Positions 28,301-33,515 of a DNA stretch of 33,515 nt are shown one piece after another. The first letter of the stretch is position 1. Each line of letters starts with the position of its first letter. The notes below the pieces were generated by a model. That model was not told the origin of the DNA. It did not search any database and was given only the letters and a program-made list of their open reading frames with translations. The stretch is from Acinetobacter lwoffii (GTDB taxonomy: Bacteria; Pseudomonadota; Gammaproteobacteria; Pseudomonadales; Moraxellaceae), in the NCBI RefSeq assembly GCF_024129435.1, contig NZ_JAMXXN010000027.1:1-33515 (forward strand), written 5' to 3'. The translations under genes were made by a program, and so were the position numbers.

Positions 28301-29395
28301 TACCAATGCTTCTTCACGATTGCTCGTTGTATCTGCACGTAGAGAATCTGCAACGAATGAACCGCGGTCGATATCATTGGTGAACAAAATATTAAACTGC
28401 TTCACGCCGCCTTCTGCAATTTTCACCATGATTTCATGACTTAATACAGTATTGGCTGCAATCACATCACCATCTTTTAATGGGATGTCTTCAGCAGTGA
28501 TACGCTCATACAGGTACTCATCAGGCACTGCAAGTTTTTCAAGACCTGAAGCTTCCATTTGACGTACATGACGCGCATTGATACGTTTACCTTGCTCAAC
28601 AATTGCCTTGCCATCCTTGTCCAGGATATCAAATTGTGCCATTTCGCCACGCAGACGTTCAGGCACCAGGTCAATCTGGTAGCTACCCATGTCAAGATAC
28701 ACAGGTACTTTCTCGTAGAACATGTTGAGAATGTTTTCGTTGCTGTAACCCAAGGCACGAAGTACCACAGTCGCAAGCAATTTACGACGACGGTCAATAC
28801 GTACATAGACTAAGTCTTTGGCATCGAATTCAAAGTCTAACCATGAACCACGGTAAGGAATGATACGCGCTGAATAAAGGACTTTACCACTTGAGTGAGT
28901 CTTGCCTTTATCGTGGTCAAAGAATACGCCTGGTGAACGGTGTAATTGTGACACGATCACACGCTCGGTACCGTTAATCACAAAGGTACCGTTATCCGTC
29001 ATTAATGGCATTTCGCCCATATAGACTTCTTGTTCACGTACGTCTTTAATTGACTTCGTTTCACGATCTTTCAGGATCAAACGAATTTTTACACGCATTG
29101 GTGCTGCATAAGTTGAGCCACGAAGGATACATTCGCGTACATCAAACTCAGGCTTACCAAGACTATACTCAACAAATTCTAAAGCAGCATTGCCAGAATA
29201 ACTTTCAATAGGAAAAACTGAACGAAATGCGGCTTGGAGACCGATATCTTCGCGGTTTTTTGGTGATTTGCCATCTTGTAAGAATGTTCTGTACGAGTCG
29301 ACTTGAATCGCGAGCAAGTACGGAGCATCCATGACGCTAGGCAATTTACCAAAATTCTTACGGATCCGTTTCTTTTCGGTATATGAGTATGCCAT
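25307..29395 (-). CDS. rpoB: RpoB, RNA polymerase beta subunit
   Basis: Beta subunit of RNA polymerase, 1362 aa from the ATG at 29395 ([16 protein letters not shown]). An upstream in-frame start would add 27 residues that look like leader sequence, and GAGG lies about 8 bp before the chosen ATG. The rifampicin-binding cluster reads [19 protein letters not shown] followed by [14 protein letters not shown], with His535 by codon count. It carries the usual wild-type residues, so no rifampicin-resistance substitution is seen there. The C-terminal part has [22 protein letters not shown], the conserved beta-subunit ending region. Operon position: after rplL, before rpoC. Confidence 0.97.
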   Translation of the reverse strand: MAYSYTEKKRIRKNFGKLPSVMDAPYLLAIQVDSYRTFLQDGKSPKNREDIGLQAAFRSVFPIESYSGNAALEFVEYSLGKPEFDVRECILRGSTYAAPMRVKIRLILKDRETKSIKDVREQEVYMGEMPLMTDNGTFVINGTERVIVSQLHRSPGVFFDHDKGKTHSSGKVLYSARIIPYRGSWLDFEFDAKDLVYVRIDRRRKLLATVVLRALGYSNENILNMFYEKVPVYLDMGSYQIDLVPERLRGEMAQFDILDKDGKAIVEQGKRINARHVRQMEASGLEKLAVPDEYLYERITAEDIPLKDGDVIAANTVLSHEIMVKIAEGGVKQFNILFTNDIDRGSFVADSLRADTTSNREEALVEIYKVMRPGEPPTKEAAENLFNNLFFSSERYDLSPVGRMKFNRRLGRPYEVGTDQKSREVEGILSNEDITDVLKTLVEIRNGKGEVDDIDHLGNRRVRSVGEMTENQFRVGLVRVERAVKERLSQAETDNLSPQDLINAKPVAAAIKEFFGSSQLSQFMDQNNPLSEITHKRRVSALGPGGLTRERAGFEVRDVHQTHYGRVCPIETPEGPNIGLINSLSVYAKCNNFGFLETPYRKVVDGRVTDEVEYLSAIEEVGTVIAQADSAMDKDGNLTEEFVSVRHQGDFVRIPPEKVTHMDVSAQQVVSVAASLIPFLEHDDANRALMGSNMQRQAVPTLIADKPLVGTGMEANVAHDSGVCVIAQRGGRIEFVDASRVVIRVNEDEMIAGEAGVDIYNLIKYTRSNQNTCINQKVLVNLGDKVGRGDVLADGPSTDGGELALGQNMRVAFMTWNGYNYEDSILLSERVLQEDRLTSIHIQELSCVARDTKLGAEEITADIPNVGEAALSKLDESGIVYIGAEVTAGDILVGKVTPKGETQLTPEEKLLRAIFGEKAADVKDSSLRVPSGTKGTVIDVQVFTRDGLEKDERAQAIEKAQLDAYRKDLKEEFKIFEEAARERVIRLLNGQESNGGGTTKRGDKLSEDVLSGLELVDLLEIQPVDEAIAERLTQIQVFLKEKSFEIDEKFAEKKRKLSTGDELTTGVLKVVKVYLAVKRRIQPGDKMAGRHGNKGVVSNILPVEDMPHDANGVPVDIVLNPLGVPSRMNVGQILETHLGMAAKGLGDQIDKMMKEQRTVLELRDFLDKIYNKVGGEQEDLDSLTDEEILKLSGNLRAGVPLATPVFDGAEEGQIKELLQLAGLSSTGQTVLYDGRTGERFDRPVTVGYMYMLKLNHLVDDKMHARSTGSYSLVTQQPLGGKAQFGGQRFGEMEVWALEAYGAAYTLQEMLTVKSDDVEGRTRIYKNIVDGNHYMDPGMPESFNVLTKEIRSLGINIELKNGD

Positions 29396-29702
29396 CTGGA
29401 GTCCTCGGAAAGTGTAAACCAAGCCCGCCTGCAGAACGGGCTCAGAAGGAATTACGCTGGCCGATATGGCCACCACTCTTTACAAATGCTGCAATTTTTA
29501 GTGGTATTAAAACGCTTATCAATATTTTTTAATGAAAAATATTGGTAAACGTTTGTTCATTATGTTTATTTTCAATTTGTATGATTTTTATATCATGCAA
29601 ACAAAAATCGAGCCGATTATTGTAACGCAAAAAGGCTGATGACCCAAGAGCCATCAGCCAATTTTTGGAGCCGATTATAAAAAAACCGGCTCCCTTAAGA
29701 AA
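29396..29702 (-). other. rplL-rpoB spacer with attenuator-like hairpins
   Basis: About 307 bp with no gene. The part nearest rplL holds a hairpin GGAGCCG/CGGCTCC (29667-29693) and then a terminator-like hairpin (29629-29659). The rest, towards rpoB, is AT-rich. In enterobacteria this spacer contains an attenuator and an RNase III site that lower rpoBC output relative to rplL. A similar role is inferred here. Confidence 0.6.
29629..29659 (-). terminator. Partial terminator (attenuator candidate) upstream of rpoB
   Basis: On the minus strand GGCTGATG and CATCAGCC form an 8-bp stem with a 10-nt loop, followed by five T. It stands about 45 bp after the rplL stop and about 234 bp before rpoB. Confidence 0.65.
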
Positions 29703-30068
29703 TTACTTAAGAGTAACTGTAGCACCAGCTTCTTCAAGTTTCTTCTTAAGCTCTTCGCCTTCTTCTTTAGAAACGCCTTCTTTAAGAACTGCAGGAGCGC
29801 CTTCAACCATGTCTTTAGCTTCTTTCAAGCCAAGGCCAGTCGCTTCACGAACTGCTTTAATTACAGCAACTTTGTTCGCGCCGAAAGAAGTCAATTCAAC
29901 ATTGAATTCAGTTTGTTCTTCAGCAGCAGCAGCAGCAGGACCAGCAGCAACAGCTACGGCAGCAGCAGATACATTGAATTTCTCTTCGAAAGCAGAGATA
30001 AGTTCAACAAGTTCAAGAACAGTTTTTTCAGCAACTGCGTTTAGGATTTCTTCGTTTGTTAAAGCCAT
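29703..30068 (-). CDS. rplL: Ribosomal protein L7/L12
   Basis: Stalk protein of the large ribosomal subunit, 121 aa, which recruits translational GTPases such as EF-Tu. N-terminal dimerisation helices ([20 protein letters not shown]) are followed by the Ala-rich flexible hinge (about residues 34-50). The hinge is encoded by GCT/GCA codons that appear as a CAG-like tract on the plus strand. The C-terminal factor-binding domain contains [32 protein letters not shown] precedes the ATG by about 8 bp. It is cotranscribed with rplJ, 48 bp upstream. Confidence 0.97.
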   Translation of the reverse strand: MALTNEEILNAVAEKTVLELVELISAFEEKFNVSAAAVAVAAGPAAAAAEEQTEFNVELTSFGANKVAVIKAVREATGLGLKEAKDMVEGAPAVLKEGVSKEEGEELKKKLEEAGATVTLK

Positions 30069-30116
30069 GAGATTAACTCCAAATGGGTATTGAATGATGT
30101 GTGTTTAAGTTTGAGC

Positions 30117-30623
30117 TTAAGCAGCTTCTGACTCGTTTTTCTCTTGAAGCGCTGTAAGTAAGCGGCCCAATTTCGAAATAGGAGCTTGAAGAACGTTTGC
30201 AAGCATAGTAAGCGCTTTCTCTTGGTTCGGAAGATTCGCGATTACGCTAACTTCTGCACCTTGATAAAGTTTGCCATCAAATGCAGCAGCTTTAAGTTCA
30301 AATGCTTTATTAGTTTTAGCGAATTCTTCGAACAAACGTGCAGCAGCACCCATGTCGTCTTCAGAATTCGAGAAAGCTAAGATTGTTGGGCCAACAAGGT
30401 TGTCGTTCAAGATATTGAATTGAGTATCTTGAAGAGCACGTTTAGCCAAAGTGTTACGAACGATACGTGTAGTAACACCAAGTTTACGCGCTTCAACACG
30501 TAGAGTAGTTAACTGCTCTACAGTCAAACCTTGGTAGTCAGCAACAACAGCAGCAAATGCAGTAGAAGCAACTTCAGCTACTTCAGCTACGATCTGTTTT
30601 TTGCCTTCGATAAGAAGAGCCAT
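30117..30623 (-). CDS. rplJ: Ribosomal protein L10
   Basis: Base of the L7/L12 stalk, 168 aa. The N-terminal rRNA-binding domain (ALLIEGKKQIVAEVAEVAS; FAAVVADYQGLTVEQLTTLR; ARKLGVTTRIVRNTLAKRAL) precedes the C-terminal helix that docks L7/L12 dimers (LANVLQAPISKLGRLLTALQ). GGAGG lies about 8 bp before the ATG, a strong ribosome-binding site. In E. coli, L10 bound to L7/L12 represses its own mRNA through the leader. A structured leader is present upstream here too. Confidence 0.96.
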   Translation of the reverse strand: MALLIEGKKQIVAEVAEVASTAFAAVVADYQGLTVEQLTTLRVEARKLGVTTRIVRNTLAKRALQDTQFNILNDNLVGPTILAFSNSEDDMGAAARLFEEFAKTNKAFELKAAAFDGKLYQGAEVSVIANLPNQEKALTMLANVLQAPISKLGRLLTALQEKNESEAA

Positions 30624-30639
30624 TGTAAAACCTCCTAAC

Positions 30640-30800
30640 GGTGATTTATGTACTTACGCGAAGTACACTCCCAATTCGCAAGACCATCACTGGACTCACA
30701 CGCGGAGGATGAACAAATCACACCACCGCGTCTACGCAGGCTGGGCTATTAAGAGAGAAGCATAAAACTCCCCTCGCCCGCGGTCTTTGACGCTGATAAA
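30640..30800 (-). ncRNA. Probable L10 leader (cis-regulatory RNA of rplJ)
   Basis: The stretch before rplJ is more G+C-rich than other spacers and highly structured. It includes a hairpin TGTACTT/AAGTACA around a 5-nt loop (30649-30667), about 12 bp upstream of the strong ribosome-binding site, and CCGCG/CGCGG stretches that can pair further upstream. Position and type match the L10 leader, where the L10-L7/L12 complex binds and shuts off translation. Exact boundaries are a guess. Confidence 0.45.
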
Positions 30801-30836
30801 TTTTCATTTATCAATTCAAAGTTTGCCTAAATTATC

Positions 30837-30906
30837 CCCTCTCCTCATAGGAGAGGGCTAGGGAAAGGTTTAATCCTCTTCCCGACCTTCTCCCAGAGGG
30901 AGAAGG
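30837..30906. repeat. Paired-hairpin repeat between rplA and rplJ
   Basis: Two perfect 9-bp hairpins: CCCTCTCCT/AGGAGAGGG (30837-30857, 3-nt loop) and CCTTCTCCC/GGGAGAAGG (30886-30906, 3-nt loop), joined by GCTAGGGAAAGG and TAATCCTC. The CCCTCTCC...GGAGAGGG wording is that of REP-like intergenic elements in many proteobacteria. It lies 42 bp downstream of rplA and about 35 bp upstream of the probable L10 leader. I see no gene in the whole 324-bp rplA-rplJ spacer. Confidence 0.65.
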
Positions 30907-30947
30907 AGACATCTTCAGGGCTTTAAAATTCTGTAATAAGTCGAGAC

Positions 30948-31643
30948 TTATTTAGAAACGTTTGCTACATCAACGATCAAACCAGGACCCATAGTTGAGC
31001 TCAAAGTGATCTTTTGAATGTATACGCCTTTAGACGTAGCAGGTTTCAAACGCTTCAAGTCAGCAACAAGTGCTTCAACGTTTTGACGAACAGCAGCAGC
31101 TTCAAAACCTACTTGACCGATCGCAGCATGGATAATACCAGCTTTGTCTACGCGGTAACGTGCTTGACCAGCTTTTGCATTTTTAACTGCAGTAGCAACG
31201 TCAGGAGTTACAGTACCCACTTTAGGGTTTGGCATTAAGCCACGTGGACCAAGGATCGTACCAAGTTTACCTACAACGCGCATTGCATCTGGAGCAGCAA
31301 TTACTACGTCAAAGTCAAGGTTACCCGCTTGGATGCTTTCAGCAAGATCGTCGAAACCAACAACGTCTGCGCCTTCAGCTTTAGCAGCTTCAGCAGCAGC
31401 GCCTTGAGCGAATACAGCTACACGTACAGTTTTACCAGTACCTGCAGGAAGTGTAGTCGCGCCACGAACAACTTGGTCAGATTTACGAGGATCAACACCT
31501 AGGTTTACCGCGATATCTAGAGATTCTTTGAATTTAGGAGCTGGAAGGCTCTCTAAAACTGCAACAGCTTCTTCTAGCGTGTAAACTTTGTGTGCTTCTA
31601 CAGCAGCTACAATCGCTTTTTGACGTTTAGTTAATTTAGCCAT
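30948..31643 (-). CDS. rplA: Ribosomal protein L1
   Basis: Large-subunit protein at the L1 stalk, 231 aa, involved in release of deacylated tRNA from the E site. In E. coli it also represses the rplKA mRNA. Characteristic blocks are [41 protein letters not shown], and the L1 signature [20 protein letters not shown], with [20 protein letters not shown] at the C terminus. It begins 3 bp after the rplK stop, with GGAG placed inside the end of rplK, indicating tight coupling. Confidence 0.97.
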   Translation of the reverse strand: MAKLTKRQKAIVAAVEAHKVYTLEEAVAVLESLPAPKFKESLDIAVNLGVDPRKSDQVVRGATTLPAGTGKTVRVAVFAQGAAAEAAKAEGADVVGFDDLAESIQAGNLDFDVVIAAPDAMRVVGKLGTILGPRGLMPNPKVGTVTPDVATAVKNAKAGQARYRVDKAGIIHAAIGQVGFEAAAVRQNVEALVADLKRLKPATSKGVYIQKITLSSTMGPGLIVDVANVSK

Positions 31644-31646
31644 GTC

Positions 31647-32075
31647 TTAAAGCTCCACTTCCAAGCCCATAGAACGCGCAGAACCAGCAATGGTACGTAC
31701 ACGTGCGTCTAAATCAGCACCAGTCAAATCTGGCTCTTTAGTAGTCGCGATTTCTTCGATTTGAGCACGAGTCAACTTACCAACTTTAGTTTTGTTAGGT
31801 ACAGCTGAACCCTTCTGGATACCAGCAGCTTTCTTAAGAAGAACAGCAGCAGGTGGAGTTTTCATGATGAATGTGAACGACTTGTCGTTGTACACAGTGA
31901 TCACGACTGGAATTGGCAGACCAGCTTCAACTTTTTGTGTCGCAGCATTGAATTCTTTACAGAATGCCATGATGTTCACACCACGTTGACCTAGTGCAGG
32001 ACCAATCGGTGGAGATGGATTCGCTTTACCAGCTGGAACTTGCAGCTTGATATAGCCGTCAATCTTCTTAGCCAT
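31647..32075 (-). CDS. rplK: Ribosomal protein L11
   Basis: GTPase-centre protein of the large subunit, 142 aa, binding 23S rRNA and influencing RelA and release-factor action. Signatures are [20 protein letters not shown] then [17 protein letters not shown] at the N-terminal proline-rich domain, and [22 protein letters not shown] C terminus ([19 protein letters not shown]). GAGG lies about 10 bp before the ATG. It is first of the ribosomal genes after nusG and is translationally coupled to rplA. Confidence 0.97.
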   Translation of the reverse strand: MAKKIDGYIKLQVPAGKANPSPPIGPALGQRGVNIMAFCKEFNAATQKVEAGLPIPVVITVYNDKSFTFIMKTPPAAVLLKKAAGIQKGSAVPNKTKVGKLTRAQIEEIATTKEPDLTGADLDARVRTIAGSARSMGLEVEL

Positions 32076-32127
32076 TTCAAATTACCTCTGGGTGCAAACG
32101 CCGGTGAAGGCTCCCCAATGATTTCAA

Positions 32128-32176
32128 GTAACGATACCGTTACAACAACAATGCCTGACTTATAAATAAGTCAGGC
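32128..32176 (-). promoter_or_regulatory. Hairpins in the nusG-rplK spacer
   Basis: Two palindromes upstream of rplK: GTAACG-ATAC-CGTTAC (32128-32143) and GCCTGACTTA-TAAA-TAAGTCAGGC (32153-32176). The second looks like a terminator without a full T-run on the minus strand. Together they could act as an attenuator, an RNA processing site or part of the L1 control region. The function is inferred. Confidence 0.4.
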
Positions 32177-32194
32177 GTTTTCAACCCATACAAA

Positions 32195-32728
32195 TTAGAC
32201 TGATTTTTCGACTTGACGAAATTCCAATTCAACTTGAGTTGGTCGGTTAAATACATTAATGGTCAGCGTTAAACGCGACTTTTCGTACTGAACTTCTTCC
32301 ACCACACCTTTAAAGTCGGTGAATGGCCCGTCAACCACGAGTAATTCTTCGCCTGGTTCAAACATCGTCTTAGGACGAGGCGCTTCACCAGTATTGCGTA
32401 CACGCGCAAGAATCGCATCTGCTTCTTTTTGCGTAATCGGTGCCGGTTTTTCAGCCGTACCACCAATAAAACCTAAAACTTTTGGACATTCTTTAACAAT
32501 GTGCCAAGTATCATCGTTCATTTCCATTTCGACTAGGACATAGCCAGGAAAGAACTTACGCTCTGATTTACGCTTCTTGCCATCCTTCATCTCTACCACT
32601 TCTTCGGTAGGAACAAGGACTTCACCAAAGCTATCGGCAACAGCGCTACGCTGGATTCGATCATTAAGCGAACGCATCACTTGTTTTTCATAACCTGAAT
32701 AGGCATGAATAATGTACCAACGTTTCAT
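32195..32728 (-). CDS. nusG: NusG, transcription elongation/termination factor
   Basis: Universal elongation factor, 177 aa. The N-terminal domain ([34 protein letters not shown]) clamps RNA polymerase. The C-terminal KOW domain ([19 protein letters not shown], then [15 protein letters not shown]) contacts Rho or the S10/NusE subunit of ribosomes to couple transcription with translation. It starts 7 bp after the secE stop, as in the usual secE-nusG pair. Identification is certain. Confidence 0.97.
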   Translation of the reverse strand: MKRWYIIHAYSGYEKQVMRSLNDRIQRSAVADSFGEVLVPTEEVVEMKDGKKRKSERKFFPGYVLVEMEMNDDTWHIVKECPKVLGFIGGTAEKPAPITQKEADAILARVRNTGEAPRPKTMFEPGEELLVVDGPFTDFKGVVEEVQYEKSRLTLTINVFNRPTQVELEFRQVEKSV

Positions 32729-32735
32729 AGCTCTC

Positions 32736-33176
32736 TTACCCGATAATAAACTTCATTAACCAGCCTAAAATATAGTCAAAACACCACAATAAGATGGATG
32801 CAATTACGACTACAACAAGAACTTGCCAAGATGTGGACATCGTCTCTTGCTTGGTAGGCCAGGTCACTCGACGCAACTCAATTCGTGCATCTTTCAGCAG
32901 ACGAATAAAGCCTTTGCCTTGATGGGTGGCGTATAATAAACCGAATGCTGCAACGATACAAGCCAAAATCACCCCAACGCGCACCCAAATATCATTCGCA
33001 GGTGCCCAGTACGCTGGTAAATATTGGTTTACCATCATTGCACCAACCAATAAAATCAAGGCGATAACCCATAGAACCATGTCTAATGGAGAACCAGAAC
33101 TTACATCTACTGCAGGATTATTTCTTTGAGGAATTGCCGCTTCGCCTAATGCGTCGCGTGATTTTTCATTCGACAT
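32736..33176 (-). CDS. secE: SecE, preprotein translocase subunit
   Basis: Inner-membrane subunit of SecYEG, 146 aa. A hydrophilic N terminus of about 30 residues is followed by two membrane helices (about 32-52 and 65-85), then the conserved amphipathic segment [13 protein letters not shown] (about 100-112), and a final helix (about 116-140) ending [10 protein letters not shown]. This three-helix form is the gammaproteobacterial version. The gene follows tRNA-Trp and precedes nusG by 7 bp. Confidence 0.95.
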   Translation of the reverse strand: MSNEKSRDALGEAAIPQRNNPAVDVSSGSPLDMVLWVIALILLVGAMMVNQYLPAYWAPANDIWVRVGVILACIVAAFGLLYATHQGKGFIRLLKDARIELRRVTWPTKQETMSTSWQVLVVVVIASILLWCFDYILGWLMKFIIG

Positions 33177-33250
33177 TTTTGTACTCGTCGTAGGTTTCGC
33201 GACTTATTATATGACCAATTTTGCCGACATCAAGCGTCTTTTTAGAAACT

Positions 33251-33326
33251 TGGCAGGTCAGGAGGGACTCGAACCCCCAACATTCGGTTTTGGAGACCGA
33301 CGCTCTACCAATTGAACTACTGACCT
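33251..33326 (-). tRNA. tRNA-Trp (anticodon CCA)
   Basis: 76-nt cloverleaf. Acceptor stem AGGTCAG/CTGACCT with discriminator G and encoded CCA (33251-33253). The anticodon loop is CTCCAAA with anticodon CCA at 33291-33293, and the T loop is GGTTCGAGTCC. It sits between tuf and secE, the standard tufB-trpT-secE arrangement. Being inside the transcription unit, it must be cut from the tuf-sec transcript or has its own start. Confidence 0.96.
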
Positions 33327-33338
33327 GCAAAACAACAA

Positions 33339-33358
33339 GTTGGAGCCTAAGCTCCAAC
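33339..33358 (-). terminator. Hairpin between tuf and tRNA-Trp
   Basis: GTTGGAGC and GCTCCAAC form a perfect 8-bp stem around a 4-nt loop, followed on the minus strand by TTGTTGTTTTG. It is a weak terminator for tuf or a processing signal before the tRNA. Confidence 0.55.
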
Positions 33359-33378
33359 CTGCTTGTCTTATTCTATGA

Positions 33379-33515
33379 TTATGCAGTTACTTTAGCAACT
33401 ACACCAGCACCAACTGTACGACCGCCTTCACGGATCGCAAAACGTAGACCTGGGTCCATTGCGATCGGGTGGATTAGCTCTACTGACATCTCAACGTTGT
33501 CACCAGGCATAACCA
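33379..33515 (-). CDS. tuf: Elongation factor Tu, C-terminal end (partial)
   Basis: The last 44 or so codons of an EF-Tu gene that runs off the right edge of the window. The translation reads [20 protein letters not shown] then [24 protein letters not shown] and a TAA stop. This is the end of domain 3, which with domains 1 and 2 delivers aminoacyl-tRNA to the ribosome. The start and GTPase domain are outside the window. Confidence 0.95.

Noticed and set aside
29920..29960. CAGCAGCAG-like microsatellite
   Set aside because: It is the complement of GCT/GCA codons for the Ala hinge of L7/L12, normal for the family.
29665..30093. Plus-strand frame of 142 codons opposite rplL
   Set aside because: Ser/Ala/Thr-rich product is the reverse reading of the Ala-rich L7/L12 gene.
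1..33515. CRISPR arrays, prophage, insertion sequences, toxin-antitoxin or defence genes
   Set aside because: None were seen on reading both strands. No regularly spaced repeats, transposase, integrase or nuclease motifs are present.

Overview
The window is chromosomal DNA of a gammaproteobacterium, almost certainly an Acinetobacter. The supporting evidence is an A+T-rich genome with AT-rich spacers, an RpoB of 1362 residues whose rifampicin-region histidine falls at position 535 (the Acinetobacter number), an RpoC of about 1396 residues, and many Acinetobacter-type small exported proteins. Most of it is core genome. I found no phage, insertion sequence, CRISPR array, toxin-antitoxin pair, defence island or biosynthetic cluster.

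Layout. 1-1.6 kb: a patatin-like lipase and a small membrane protein. 1.6-4.0 kb (minus): the transcription accessory protein Tex. 4.3-6.8 kb (plus): the two-component pair ompR-envZ, whose genes are separated by about 246 bp containing an inverted-repeat element. 7.0-8.5 kb: an acetyl/succinyl-CoA transferase. 8.7-9.7 kb: a FrnE/DsbA-like oxidoreductase and, convergent with it, a dodecin. 10.1-13.3 kb: an orphan exported peptide, an unrecognised two-gene cassette and a predicted outer-membrane protein. 13.4-17.1 kb (minus): a small exported protein with three internal repeats, the chaperone HtpG (with a sigma32-like promoter), an LprI-like protein and an OmpW-family porin. 17.4-20.8 kb: a Na+/H+ antiporter-family protein, an alpha/beta hydrolase, a divergent DUF4442 hotdog protein and a glycine-zipper lipoprotein.

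20.9-33.5 kb (all minus) is the classic transcription/translation block. In transcription order it is tuf (C-terminal end only) - tRNA-Trp - secE - nusG - rplK - rplA - rplJ - rplL - rpoB - rpoC. It supplies EF-Tu, the SecYEG subunit SecE, the elongation factor NusG, the L11/L1/L10/L7-L12 stalk proteins and the two large RNA polymerase subunits. Its spacers carry the regulatory structure: hairpins before rplK, a probable L10 leader before rplJ, an attenuator-like hairpin set between rplL and rpoB, and the rpoC terminator. Two palindromic repeat elements of the dispersed intergenic type sit in this operon, one between rplA and rplJ and one between rpoB and rpoC.

I see no clearly new biological system. 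The points most worth a second look are the repeat elements placed inside regulatory spacers of essential operons, the competing hairpins between rplL and rpoB, the two-gene cassette with an RGRP (AT-hook-like) motif, and the small exported protein with three (K/R)VxRxD(R/H)I repeats.
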